Of a stretch of DNA of 64,000 nt, positions 17,122 to 26,971 are shown one piece after another. Origin of the DNA: Pycnococcus provasolii (taxonomy: Eukaryota > Chlorophyta > Pseudoscourfieldiophyceae > Pseudoscourfieldiales). A program made the position numbers and the translations under genes. The notes under the pieces were generated by a model. The model was not told the DNA's origin, did no database searches, and was given only the letters and a program-made list of their open reading frames with translations. The DNA lies in NCBI GenBank assembly GCA_049487715.1, contig CP150567.1, positions 1 to 64,000 on the forward strand, read 5' to 3'. Within the stretch, counting starts at the first letter, position 1, and every line of letters begins with the position of its first letter.

Positions 17122-17561
17122 TTACTTCTTCTTTCCCTTTCCAAAGATTGAGCTCATCACGAGTCCTGTTTGTGGGTGTATAAATAAATGAGATTGGTGG
17201 TTTGTTAGAGCGAAAAAGATATACCTTCTTTGTTATGTTGCAGTTACGTCGTTTGAATATGGAACGTACCGTACGTGACTCCCGCAACCACCGCACCTCC
17301 TCGAAGCACCTGGTTATGGTAGCGAGTGCCACGTTGGTGTGTGCGTGTGTGCGTGTGAACATGTGAGTTTTTTTTTTCTCGTCTGCGTCGAACATAGTTG
17401 CACCCCACAAGGAAAAGGCTAACGGCACTCCCATCCTGCGCCGTTTCCCCGGCGGTTTCGCGCCCCCCGTCCTCGCCCGCGAAACGTGCGTTGCCTTCCC
17501 TCCTCGCGCGTGCGTCGTGTTCACTTACCGTCGCGAGGTTGCTCTTCCCGGTGTATGGCAT
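17122..17561 (-). CDS. Mitochondrial ATP synthase subunit e, 38 residues, three exons
   Basis: Exon 1 (17529-17561) encodes MPYTGKSNLAT and ends at a consensus GTAAGT donor. Exon 2 (17270-17309) encodes VLRGGAVVAGVTY plus one base. Exon 3 (17122-17165) gives GLVMSSIFGKGKKK and a stop. Introns are 219 and 104 bp, both GT-AG. Plant ATP synthase E-chain proteins begin with a PYSGTSTLAL-like stretch, followed by a membrane helix with GLVYG and a Lys-rich tail. Here GVTYG supplies the same GxxxG motif, which in the family mediates dimerisation of the F0 part at cristae. The product is shorter than the ~70-residue plant form. It diverges from the pyruvate kinase gene. Confidence 0.72.
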
Positions 17562-17656
17562 GGCGTCGTGTTGTGGTAGCGTACTGTATGGTGCGGAGAA
17601 AAGGAGGGAGGAGGGGAGGAGGGGGGAGGAGGGGCAGACCCTAAGATTAGCTAGGC

Positions 17657-17689
17657 ATAACCCTAACAACCCTAACACAACCCTAACAC
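17657..17689. promoter_or_regulatory. Telomere-like (telo-box) cluster
   Basis: TAACCCTAACAACCCTAACACAACCCTAACAC lies about 150 bp upstream of the pyruvate kinase start and 100 bp upstream of the ATP synthase e start. In plants, AAACCCTAA telo-boxes in promoters bind Myb/TRB proteins; a role here is inference. Confidence 0.5.
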
Positions 17690-17840
17690 GGTATGGGATC
17701 TTTTTCTTTTTTGAGCCCGCCCTTCCCTCTGTCGTCCGCCCGTCCGCTTTTACACAGCGCCGCCTGTTGTCTGCCGTTCTCCGTGCCTGCCCCCTGCCCC
17801 GACCCAGACAAGACCATAATCCCACCCACGTCCGCGCACC

Positions 17841-19494
17841 ATGTCCAGCAAGTCCACCCTGGACGCCATACTCTCGGGAACGCCCGCGGACTTCGCAAAG
17901 ACCAAAATCATATGCACGCTTGGACCAAAGTCGCGCGACGTGCCCATACTCGAAGAGCTGCTCCGAAGTGGAATGTCAGTCGCGCGGTTCAACTTCTCTC
18001 ACGGAACGGTGCGCTTTTTTTTTCTTCTCTCTCTCCCGTTCGCGATGTTGACACCCCCAACATCCTATGCTCGTGCAAGCGTCTCACCATAAGCTAACTT
18101 CCAAAAACACAACACACAACCCCGCACAGCACGAGTATCACCAGGAGACGCTCGACAACCTCCGAACGGCGATGGAGAACACGCGCATCATGTGCGCCGT
18201 CATGCTTGACACGAAGGGGCCAGAGATTCGCACGGGTTTCCTCAAGGATGAGTGCAATCCGCTGCGCGTCACGGCGGGACAGCAAATCACAGTCACGACA
18301 GACTATGCGCGCAAAGGCGACGCGACGACGATTGCCGTTTCGTACGAGGCACTTGCCAGAGACGTTCAGCCAGGCGCACAGATCCTCATCGCAGACGGAT
18401 CTCTCGTTCTGAAAGTCAAGAGCACAGACATGGCCAGTGGAACCGTCGTCGCGGAGGCGCTAAACGGCGCCACCATCGGCGAGCGTAAGAACGTCAACCT
18501 GCCCGGCGTCGTCGTCGACCTCCCCACGGTCACCGATAAGGACATCGAGGACATTCGAGGGTGGGCTGTTCCAAACCTGGTGGATTTCATCGCCGCCAGC
18601 TTCGTGCGAAAGGGGTCAGACCTTGACGCCATTCGCAACGTGCTTGGAAGCGACGGAGCATCCATTCAGATCATTTCCAAGCTTGAGAACCAGGAAGGGC
18701 TCATGAACTTCGACAACATCCTCGAGAAGACGGACGCCGTTATGGTGGCGCGTGGTGACCTTGGCATGGAGATTCCCACAGAGAAGATCTTCCTTGCGCA
18801 GAAAATGATGATTCAGAAGTGCAACCTCGCAGGCAAGCCAGTCGTTACCGCCACGCAGATGCTTGAGAGCATGGTGAAGAACCCGCGGCCCACGCGAGCG
18901 GAGGCGACGGACGTCGCGAACGCAGTTTTGGACGGCACGGATTGCGTCATGCTCAGTGGCGAGTCAGCCGCTGGCATGTACCCCGTCGAGGCTGTACGAG
19001 TCATGAGCAAGATTTGCAAGGAAGCGGAGGCGTCGTTGGATTACTACGGCTTATTCAAAACCATCATGAGGCAGACGAAACTTCCCATGTCTCCGCTTGA
19101 GTCGCTCGCGAGTTCCGCGGTGCGAACCGCGCACAAGGTGCACGCGAGCCTGATTGTCGTGCTTACACGAGGAGGAAGCACCGCACGCCTTGTTGCCAAG
19201 TATCGCCCGAGCATTCCTGTTCTCACCGTGGCCGTTCCTGTGCTCACCACAGACTCGCTCAGCTGGTCGTGCTCTGGTGAAAGCCCTGCACGGCAAACGC
19301 TCCTGACTCGAGGGTTGTTGCCGCTTCTGGCGGAAGGCTCGGCACGCGCCACGGACAGCGACACGACGGACGAGATTCTTACTGCGGCGATCGAGCATGC
19401 CAAGCTGGCGGGATACTGCAAGCCAGGCGAAAGCGTTGTAGCCCTGCATCGCATTGGAAGTGCTTCGGTGATCAAGATTGTCGACGTTGCGTGA
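17841..19494 (+). CDS. Pyruvate kinase
   Basis: Exons 17841-18008 and 18130-19494 (one 121-bp phase-0 GT-AG intron) give 510 residues, the usual size of a cytosolic-type enzyme. It converts phosphoenolpyruvate and ADP to pyruvate and ATP, the last step of glycolysis. Visible blocks: [23 protein letters not shown] joined across the intron to [39 protein letters not shown], the active-site [11 protein letters not shown] and [11 protein letters not shown], and the family signature [10 protein letters not shown] with [18 protein letters not shown]. No clear targeting peptide. The C-terminal allosteric domain is recognisable but divergent near residue 440. Confidence 0.97.
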
Positions 19495-19550
19495 GAACCG
19501 TCGAAATGTGTGTAATTCCGACCTGATTCGTTTTCCTTCTCAACTTTTGT

Positions 19551-20810
19551 TTACATCTCCATACTAATATCGCTCGTGTCTCGCGAAACATCGCGTGACG
19601 AAGTGGGCATTGCGTCACGCATCGTAGCTGCGTTTGGTAGTGACACCGAGGATGGGTAGGAATGCATGCCGCCATTCGATGCGTCGCCATTCGATGCGTC
19701 GCCTGTGTCATCCTCATCACTCGCCCTTGCGTTGTGCACAGGGTCACGAAACTTCACCTTCGTGGCTGGCACAGGTGCACAAAACACCGAGTACCAGTTA
19801 CGAAGACACCCAATGTCGTATGCAGAGCGCTCCTGCGCATTCGCCTTGAAGTTTTCGTACGTCGTCTGGTTGCGGCTGACAAGAATGAGGTGAAAAATCG
19901 TCAGGCCGCCAACGAACGGCAACGTGAGCGTGCACAGAATGATGAGGAAAATGGTAACCGCACCAATACCACCGTGCTTCACGGTGAACGTGGAAGTCTG
20001 GCTCGGTGCAGGGGTGGGCTCGCCGTCGCCGATGCTTTTGACGTGGTCGTCGCGCACATTCGCGTAGTGGTAGTGAAACGCGCCCACGCAAGACGCAATC
20101 AGCACGAAAAACAGCAGTAAGCTCAAGCTGAAGATCATGGCGAGGAAGTAACGATAGTTGCGCAGGCCGACGGTATTGCCCACCCAAGGACAGTGGTGGT
20201 CAAACTTTTCGATGCAGTCGTCGTTTACGGAGCAGTGGTGAGCGCGCGGCGGCTGGTAGATACCACACGTGCGGTTCAGGTTGATGACCACGTCTACGCC
20301 GTTCACGGCGACGTGTCTCTGCTGTGGTACACCCGTCAGTCTCCTCGCAGGATCGCGACGTGGCAAAATGCCAGGGTCCGTGCACGCTGTGATCATCAGG
20401 ACGGTTACTGTCATGGATGCCCACACAGCCGCGGCCGCGGCCACGAGCCACCCTTGCTGCACCTCATCGATGTAAACGGGTGCGACGAACGCGCAGAAGA
20501 GCGCAGTGGGAACGAGTATGAGCCCTGCGGTGGCAAAGGCGTTTCTCCAGTCGGGGCCGGAGACACACCGGCCACCGCAGAAGAACGTCTCGCTACCCGG
20601 CCAGCTCATGTACACGCGCTCCGTCACCTCACGCTGCTGCTGCTGCTGCTGCGCCGTCGTCGTCGTCGTCGGTGGCGGCGGCGCAGCTCCCCCACCTCCC
20701 GAAGAGGACGACTCTTGGCCATCTGTGTCCAAAGACGCCGTGGGCAAGGCTTGGCCCCTCTCCAGAGAAGGAGGAGGCGCGGACCCAGGCGACACGGACG
20801 CCGACGCCAT
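19551..20810 (-). CDS. DHHC palmitoyltransferase with altered zinc ligands
   Basis: 419 residues from ATG 20810; the longer open frame to 21002 adds a low-complexity leader. An acidic/Gly/Pro and poly-Gln N-terminus precedes two membrane helices (ATAGLILVPTALFCAFVAPV and a following one). The cysteine-rich domain follows (TCGIYQPPRAHHCSVNDDCI, EKFDHHCPWVGN), then two more helices (LSLLLFFVLIASCVGAF, VTIFLIILCTLTLPFVGGL) and a TTYENFK segment like the TTxE motif. The DHHC catalytic core is intact, but two Cys normally binding zinc (C-x2-C start and HC-x2-C) are Asn here. It ends 57 bp from the pyruvate kinase stop, convergent. Confidence 0.9.
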   Translation of the reverse strand: MASASVSPGSAPPPSLERGQALPTASLDTDGQESSSSGGGGAAPPPPTTTTTAQQQQQQREVTERVYMSWPGSETFFCGGRCVSGPDWRNAFATAGLILVPTALFCAFVAPVYIDEVQQGWLVAAAAAVWASMTVTVLMITACTDPGILPRRDPARRLTGVPQQRHVAVNGVDVVINLNRTCGIYQPPRAHHCSVNDDCIEKFDHHCPWVGNTVGLRNYRYFLAMIFSLSLLLFFVLIASCVGAFHYHYANVRDDHVKSIGDGEPTPAPSQTSTFTVKHGGIGAVTIFLIILCTLTLPFVGGLTIFHLILVSRNQTTYENFKANAQERSAYDIGCLRNWYSVFCAPVPATKVKFRDPVHNARASDEDDTGDASNGDASNGGMHSYPSSVSLPNAATMRDAMPTSSRDVSRDTSDISMEM

Positions 20811-21195
20811 GGTTTCGCTTAACGAGGTGGGCACGTGTTCGGCCGCCTGCGGAGTGCGAGAGCTGGGCGGTGGTGGTATTTGGTATTTGGTTGGGGGAGG
20901 GCGGAGGTTGTGCGATTTGGAGGGGAGCCCCGATGAGGAGCGGGAGATGGGAAAGCTTGAGCCTTGCTTTGAACAGCGCACGCAATCAAGCAAAGCAATC
21001 ACGTGAAATTAACGAGTTTTATCGATGGCCTCGACCAAAATGGTCCTCCTGAGAAAAAGTTTTCCGCGCTGCGCGAAATTCAGCGGACGGCCTGTACCAT
21101 ACCATGATTTCATCGCGCAAATGCACAAAACCCCTACTTTAGAACTCACCACCGCCTTCAGCATCCGCACAGAAAAAAATGTCATATTACTTGCT
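20811..21195. other. Intergenic with palindrome-family copy
   Basis: Promoter of the DHHC gene and 3' flank of the PfkB gene. A copy of the subtelomeric palindrome family (TCGACCAAAATGGTCC) lies at about 21033-21048. Confidence 0.5.
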
Positions 21196-22518
21196 TCATT
21201 GACGAGATAGCTCGTTTAGTACCCAGACTTTCGCGCCGAGCTCACCCGGATCGCTCTCTTCAGCGTCGTAGTCGCGAGGTTCCGTCAGCAAGGTGCACAC
21301 GGTCTTCATATCAGCGACGTTGCGACCTGCTCCGCGCCGCGTCGCCGTCGCACCTCCCACCGCCGCCGCGAGCGCGAGCGCACGGTCCGCCGCCCAGCCG
21401 CGCCGGTATCCGAGAGCGAGCGCCGCCGCAAAGCTGTCACCGCACCCGACGGTGTCAACGACTTCTGGAACCTGAACAGCAGGCGAGACGTGCACGCCAA
21501 CATCAACGCCATTGTAGACGAGGTAGCCGCTACCCGCATCGCCGCGGCTGTTTCGCTCGACGAGAACCGCGCCGCGGTCCCCGAGTTTTACGACGACCCA
21601 CTGTAGCACAGCATCCTCCTCGCACAGAAGCAACGTCGCGGCGAGCGCGAGAGGGTCGTCGGATGCGACCGCTCGTGCGCTTGGCCGTTCACGCAGAAGC
21701 TGCAGTCCCTCCTCACGCGTCACACACAAAATGTCGACGCAGCTAGGCCAGGAACCAAGAACGTGCTGCTCGTCGTTGTCCTCCCCCGCGGGAAGTGCGA
21801 AACGCTTGCACCTTGGGCCTGGGTCGAACAGAACAAATCCGTCGGGTGTTTCTCGTACGTCGCGCGCGAACTTCCAGACGCGCTCTCCTTCAAGCTCGTC
21901 GAACGAGAAACCGTTCACGCACAGGCCAAATCCCGACGTATGCTTGTCGTCACCCTCCACGGGATCGGGCAGGAGTGGCCACGGTCCGAAATCGTACCGA
22001 GAGCAGAAGCGGTGCTCGCTTTTGTCGTCAACGAGCACATAGCAAGTTAACGTTGTGTCAACGTCGTCGCCGCTCTCCATGGGAAGGTGCGTCACACCTT
22101 CACTCGTGAGGACGTCGCTCAGGAATGTGCCGTTGCTGTCGGCGCCGATGTGACCCCACGCCGCCACCTTGAGCCCCAAACGCGATGCCGCTATGAGGAA
22201 GTTGCAGTGCCCACCCGCCTCGAGTGGAACAGGGTCGAGAACACCATGCGCTTGCTTCTCCACCAAGAGCTCGAGCATAGACGGATCCTTCAGGTGAACG
22301 TCGGACTGCATGGCGAACGTCAGTCGGTTCGCGGTATCCGGCTCAGCTGCTGCGCACTCGGGCACGTTCAAGAAGGCGTCCACGCACAGGTTTCCGAGGC
22401 TGACGACGTCGTACTGAGGGTCTGCACGCGCCCTACATCTGAGGTTGCGTGTTCGTAGTCTTCTGCAGCGCACAGCCGCGTGTGTCCTTAGCGCCGCCGG
22501 CAGTGTGAGGTTCGGCAT
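21196..22518 (-). CDS. PfkB-family carbohydrate/nucleoside kinase, probably organelle-targeted
   Basis: 440 residues from ATG 22518. The first ~30 residues are basic and free of acidic residues (LRTHAAVRCRRLRTRNLRCR), suggesting a plastid or mitochondrial transit peptide. The kinase begins YDVVSLGNLCVDAFLNVPE. It has the sugar-site GGHCNFLIAASRLGLKVAAW, then IGADSNGTFLSDVL, and near residue 356 the second PfkB signature VDTVGCGDSFAAALALGY with the catalytic Asp; Cys replaces the usual Ala in the anion hole (GAGD). Substrate cannot be told from sequence; ribokinase-like, fructokinase-like and pseudouridine-kinase-like members are all possible. Confidence 0.85.
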   Translation of the reverse strand: MPNLTLPAALRTHAAVRCRRLRTRNLRCRARADPQYDVVSLGNLCVDAFLNVPECAAAEPDTANRLTFAMQSDVHLKDPSMLELLVEKQAHGVLDPVPLEAGGHCNFLIAASRLGLKVAAWGHIGADSNGTFLSDVLTSEGVTHLPMESGDDVDTTLTCYVLVDDKSEHRFCSRYDFGPWPLLPDPVEGDDKHTSGFGLCVNGFSFDELEGERVWKFARDVRETPDGFVLFDPGPRCKRFALPAGEDNDEQHVLGSWPSCVDILCVTREEGLQLLRERPSARAVASDDPLALAATLLLCEEDAVLQWVVVKLGDRGAVLVERNSRGDAGSGYLVYNGVDVGVHVSPAVQVPEVVDTVGCGDSFAAALALGYRRGWAADRALALAAAVGGATATRRGAGRNVADMKTVCTLLTEPRDYDAEESDPGELGAKVWVLNELSRQ

Positions 22519-22681
22519 CGCGGATGTGGCAAAAGCAGTTGTGGCGGGAGTGGCGGGAGATCGCCCTGGTATCCTCCCCTGCCCTCGCCCTAACCCTAAC
22601 CCTAATGGCGCCCCCTCCTGCCCCCTGTCGTGGAGGGTGAGTTCTTCCCACCCTCCCCTTTGCACAAGCAGTCCGAGCTCC
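22519..22681. promoter_or_regulatory. 163-bp bidirectional promoter with telo-box
   Basis: Divergent gap between the PfkB and SDR genes. Bases 22588-22605 are exactly three CCCTAA units. They are the only telomere-like sequence for kilobases around and sit in the middle of the shared promoter. Confidence 0.6.
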
Positions 22682-23506
22682 ATGCCGTCACCGCTCGCGG
22701 CGTCTGCTCTCTTCGACGTCAGTCAAAAGCACGCGCTAGTCACGGGAGGGGGACGCGGCGTTGGCCTCATGATCGCCGCGGGGCTCGTGCAGTCTGGCGC
22801 AAACGTGTACATCGTCTCGCGGGACTCACGCGCAACTTCAGAGGCAGCCGCGTCACTCTCCGCGCAAGGACCTGGCTCGTGCGTTGCGCTCCCTTCGGCA
22901 GACCTGTCCACCGACGAAGGGTGTCGTGCGGTCATTGACGCGTTGAAACAGCACCAGCTGTTTCAAGGGAAGCTGCACATCCTCGTCAACAACTCAGGGA
23001 CGTCGTGGGGAGAGCCGTTCGAATCGTACCCTGACAAGGCGTGGGATCGGAACTTTCACCTCAACGTGCGTGCCGTATTCAACTTAGTGCGCGCTGCTCT
23101 ACCTTTGCTGCAGGCGTGCGCGACGAAGGACGATCCGAGCCGAGTCATCAACGTGGGCTCCATCGCAGGCATCGTTCCACAAGCGTGGCCTACGTACGCT
23201 TACGATACCGCGAAGGCTGCGGTGCACCACCTCACGACGAAGTTGGCGTCAGAATTTTGCGAGAAATGTATCACGGTGAACGCAATTGCACCTGGCTTAG
23301 TCCCATCGAAAATGAGCGAACAACTGCGTAGCTACGCGAGCGATGACGCGCTCGTTCCGCCGTTGCAGCGCGTCGGAGCCGCAGGCGACATGGCGGGAGC
23401 CGTGATCTACCTCAGTAGTCGAGCCGGCTCGTGGGTGACTGGCACGACCCTCGTCGTGGACGGTGGTGCGCTCGCTGGTCGCAACTCCTTGTCAGCTAAG
23501 TTGTAA
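22682..23506 (+). CDS. Short-chain dehydrogenase/reductase (SDR), Rossmann oxidoreductase
   Basis: 274 residues, the classical SDR length. The nucleotide-binding TGGGRGVG is at residues 21-28, HILVNNSGTSWGE gives the NNxG motif, NVGSIAG the catalytic Ser, and YAYDTAK the Tyr-x3-Lys pair near residue 174. The substrate loop (NAIAPGLVPSKMSEQL) and the C-terminal WVTGTTLVVDGGAL strand follow. It resembles 3-oxoacyl-ACP reductase and related SDRs, but the substrate is not determinable. ATG 22682 is chosen because the Rossmann fold starts about 15 residues later; the upstream frame is promoter. Confidence 0.92.
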   Translation: MPSPLAASALFDVSQKHALVTGGGRGVGLMIAAGLVQSGANVYIVSRDSRATSEAAASLSAQGPGSCVALPSADLSTDEGCRAVIDALKQHQLFQGKLHILVNNSGTSWGEPFESYPDKAWDRNFHLNVRAVFNLVRAALPLLQACATKDDPSRVINVGSIAGIVPQAWPTYAYDTAKAAVHHLTTKLASEFCEKCITVNAIAPGLVPSKMSEQLRSYASDDALVPPLQRVGAAGDMAGAVIYLSSRAGSWVTGTTLVVDGGALAGRNSLSAKL

Positions 23507-24123
23507 TAATGTTTTTAGTCAATCATGTACATATGTTGAGGTCGCGGCAGGTCAAGCGGGAAGACGTGTCACGTGCGTAGTCCGGGCAGTCGCCGTCTTG
23601 GGAAGGGTTTTGCTTTAGGGTATGGGTATTTCCTGATGAGGCGGAAATGCGCTTCGAATCCTGCGAATTGCGATGTCGTTGATGCCTGTTGATGCCATCA
23701 CGCTGATCACCCATCAAGTCTCTCTCTTTGGACCGCAGCACGGCTTGGTCGAGGAGGGTGACAAGGTGGCACCCGACCACCTCCTCCGACTCCACGACCG
23801 TATCGGAGCATGGTTATCCTGCCTTATTTCTTACCCTTACCCTTACATACAGTACATACCCTTACATACGGCCTTACTGTACCCTTAGATACCTTACCCT
23901 ACAAGACTGGGAGGGGTAAAGTGGCAGTGGCACCATTCACTCCCTGTTACCCACGCACGCGCGCTTAGTGTGCAAGACACGTCGCTGCTACAAACTTGTA
24001 CACACGGAGGAGATAGTTTAAGCCTATTCGTGAGCGTAATTCAATAAAATTACGTGAAATTCGAGGAGATTTCGCATGATGCACTAAGCACAACGGCTTG
24101 CTCTCCATCACACGACAGCAAAA
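23507..24123. other. Intergenic with CCCTTA-like degenerate repeats
   Basis: 617 bp without a gene I can support. Around 23823-23905 is a degenerate series of CCCTTACA/CCCTTAGATA units. Confidence 0.5.
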
Positions 24124-25254
24124 ATGAGTCGAATCTGGCCCACGGGGGGAGGAGGAGGTTGCATGAGCGGCCAAGCTCGCAAGGCTTCCGTAAAGTACGA
24201 CCCGGAAGATAGCGACGACGACGACGCACAGCTGCTCTTGAAGCGGCGGCCGAGTCGAAATGGTAAACAGGATAGTGATTACCACGCTCTCGCACTGTGC
24301 TTGGACTTCATCTTCCCTTGGCGTCGGCGGCGTCGGCTCATGCAACTCAGGGAGCGGAAACGCGTGGCGCGCACGAACGCCACACTAGCTGCAGACTACG
24401 GACACAGCCTCGCCATTCGTCACGGCTTGCGCGTCGACTGTTGGGGCACAAACGCCGATGGCCGCGCGCCTAAGAATGGCGTCACTGGCGACTTCATCGC
24501 AGTGTCCGCGGGAGAGGGACACTCGTTGGGTCTTCGACGTGGCGGGCGGGTGGCGTGCTGGGGTTGGAACGACGAAGGTCAAGCTCCTCCCGAGGGTGTC
24601 GCCGGCGAGTTTGTGGATATTGCCGCCGGCGGTGAGCACTCGCTTGCTCTTCGGCGTAACGGAAACGTCGTCTGCTGGGGATGGAACGTGGAAGGGCAGG
24701 CGCCTCCCGACGGCAAGTTCGGGAACTTCGTCGCAGTCGCTGCAGGCTCGCAGCATTCTCTCGCACTCCACGCAAACGGAAACGTCGTCTGTTGGGGGTG
24801 GAACGAGTTTGGCCAGGCTCCTCCTCGCGGCGTGGACGGCGACTTCGTGGCGATTGATGCCGCCGACTTCCACTCCATGGCGCTGTCAAGCGACGGTCGT
24901 GTGGTGTGCTGGGGCCGAAACCTCGAGGGTCAGGCGCCTCACGAGGGTGTGGACGGCGACTTCATCGCGATTGCCGCTGGCGGCTACCACAGCTTGGCGT
25001 TACGGCGCGACGGAAGCATAGCTTGCTGGGGTTTGAATACGAACGGCCAGGCACCTCCAGAGGGCGTCGAAGGCGACTTCGTCGCAATCGCCGCCGGCGA
25101 GGGGCACAGCATGGCTTTGCGCAGTGACGGCAAGCTCTTGTTTTGGGGATACAACGCGCACGGCCAGGCGCCTTACAAGGAGCAGATTGGCCCGTTCGCG
25201 AGTGCCGTGGACGTCGAGGGCGAGCCGTGGCAGACGTACAAGGACGGCGTGTGA
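24124..25254 (+). CDS. RCC1-like beta-propeller protein
   Basis: 376 residues. The first ~100 include a Gly-rich start, an acidic SDDDDAQLLLK stretch, and a basic segment (FIFPWRRRRRLMQLRERKR). About seven 39-residue RCC1-type repeats follow, each with GDFVAIAAG-x-HSLALRR and ACWGWN-x-x-GQAPP. Seven repeats suffice for one closed propeller. Classical RCC1 activity (Ran exchange) needs specific residues I cannot confirm, so it is best called an RCC1-like scaffold. The N-terminal LRERKR-x-ARTNATLAADYGHSLA corresponds to EHRKRISRANANLGAGHG in the gene at 53537-54556, so the two are paralogues. Confidence 0.85.
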   Translation: MSRIWPTGGGGGCMSGQARKASVKYDPEDSDDDDAQLLLKRRPSRNGKQDSDYHALALCLDFIFPWRRRRRLMQLRERKRVARTNATLAADYGHSLAIRHGLRVDCWGTNADGRAPKNGVTGDFIAVSAGEGHSLGLRRGGRVACWGWNDEGQAPPEGVAGEFVDIAAGGEHSLALRRNGNVVCWGWNVEGQAPPDGKFGNFVAVAAGSQHSLALHANGNVVCWGWNEFGQAPPRGVDGDFVAIDAADFHSMALSSDGRVVCWGRNLEGQAPHEGVDGDFIAIAAGGYHSLALRRDGSIACWGLNTNGQAPPEGVEGDFVAIAAGEGHSMALRSDGKLLFWGYNAHGQAPYKEQIGPFASAVDVEGEPWQTYKDGV

Positions 25255-25570
25255 GAGAAGGAGTCCTGAAATATGTACATTATATTAAAAGCTTTACTTA
25301 CAATAATCATGCGTAAAACTCAATCTCCTGCGAGCCATCCAATTCGTCAATCCTCCGCTAACGCCATCTTTATGAGGGAGAGGGGGAAGGGAAGCAGAAG
25401 GGAAGCTGAAGGGAAGGAGGTCAGCTCAAGGTGTCAGCTCAACCTGTCAGGCTTGTCAGCTCACGAGGATCCCCAAACCCCTACTTTTTCACTTCCTTCT
25501 CCTTCTCAGCTCCTTCTCAGCCGAAACTTCCATCGTGACACTCCGCCTCCCTCCTCCGCGCCAGCGCGCC
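25255..25570. other. Intergenic with GTCAGCTCA repeats
   Basis: Contains a short cluster of GTCAGCTCA-type repeats (about 25420-25465) before the hydrolase gene; no gene seen. Confidence 0.45.
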
Positions 25571-26950
25571 ATGGACGACACGCCACCGCCACCGCCGCCT
25601 TCGCCCTTCGACACTGCTCGTGACGACCCGCTCGACGTCCAATGGTACCGCAGAATAGGCTGGGCGCACATCTCGCGTGGACGCGTGCCGGTCCCACCTC
25701 ACCAAATACAAGTGCGCCAGCGTGCGCCAGACGTGCGTCGCGTCGGTCCGCGCCAAGCCAACGTCGCAAACGGCGACATGCGACCGGCGCTTCGCGTCGG
25801 CGAGCAGAAAATACAAGTCATCGACTTCACAAAAGGCGATACACGAACGGGGGAGCGTGACGTTTCTGAGGTGCTTAAGCTCCGTGGCGCTCACCACCAC
25901 CTCACCGTCGGCGCACGCGCTAAAGACGCACAGCCACTAAGCCGCGAGGAACTGCAGATGTGCACAGAGCAGGGCGACGACGCGCGCGCGCGACTCGCAA
26001 CCGTGACCTTCAGCATTATCAGACCGCAGCAGAAAGCCGATGCGAAGAACGAACGACTTCCCGCCCTTATCTTCGTGCACGACGAGTGAAAGAGCAAGGA
26101 GGAGATGATCCCACGCATGGAGCAAGCGGCAAGGCGTGGGTACGTCGCGGTTGCCATGGATCTCAGGCATCACGGGTCACGTGCGGCAACCCCGACAAGC
26201 TACGCGCGCGCTCTTGAAGCGAGCCTGCGAACACTGCCCGCACGTGGGGCGCCAACGGCGCCTGCCCCCGCGACGTACCTACTTGATTCCGTGTACGACC
26301 TCGTCTACATATTAGACTACCTCACCCTGCGCGGCGACGTCGACACGCGTCGCATCGGCGTGCTGGGAGTGGGACACGGTGGCACCGTCGCTTGGTTGTT
26401 GGCGGCAGCCGACGCGCGTGTCACGGCGACGGCGACGATCCTAGGCGCCGTCGACTACCAGTGGCTGATCGATGCAGACCGCTTTGGCGACTACATCGGG
26501 CACGCAAGGAGCACGGGATATCTCGAGCTCGACTTGCCGCGAAGTTCCGCGCAGGCATTTGCTCTCGGGGAAGCTGTGAAGGCGTATGTAAAGTCGCCAA
26601 AGGGGAAAGAGGCGATGGCGGCACACGGCGCAGCCGCTGGTGGCGGTCTTCCATCTTCCCTGGTCGAGCGTCTCGTTGATCGCCTCGCGCAGGGACTGCG
26701 AACGCATTTTGCCGCGCCGAGGGCAATGTGCGCGATATCGCCGAGGCCGTTGTTCATAGCCGCTGGCGAGTTGGATGGAAAGCTGCCTGTCGAGTGCGTG
26801 GAGGAGCTTGAGAAGGCCCTTGACGTGATCAATGGACCCAAAAGGACACACGTCGTACGTGTCTACGCCGATATTATGGACAACGTTCCCAAACTTGTGG
26901 ATGATGACGCAGACGCCTTTTTGGACGGTCATCTTTTGCAACAAGTGTAA
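25571..26950 (+). pseudogene. Alpha/beta-hydrolase-like gene with in-frame TGA and no nucleophile Ser
   Basis: Read from ATG 25571 the frame gives a Pro-rich start, then the hydrolase fold begins at LPALIFVHDE, where TGA occurs (26087-26089). The same frame continues at once with KSKEEMIPRMEQAARRGYVA and VAMDLRHHGSRA, exactly the next elements of plant hydrolases that read HSTGKSKE at this point. The TGA stands where Gly is expected, one base from GGA. Downstream, the nucleophile elbow is GVGHGG instead of G-x-S-x-G, and the segment that should hold the catalytic His (YADIMDNV) lacks it. It is either a decayed gene or a non-catalytic protein; a base error or recoding of TGA are alternatives. 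Confidence 0.72.
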
Positions 26951-26971
26951 ATTGTTCCTTTTTTGTTTTTG

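Noticed and set aside
23673-23888. Small plus-strand frame (71 codons) after the SDR gene
   Set aside because: No homology recognisable, no supporting context, and it runs into CCCTTA repeats.
26087-26089. Selenocysteine codon as an established call
   Set aside because: The TGA position aligns with Gly, not with Cys or Sec of known selenoproteins, and I see no obvious SECIS hairpin by eye. Kept only as an alternative in the findings.
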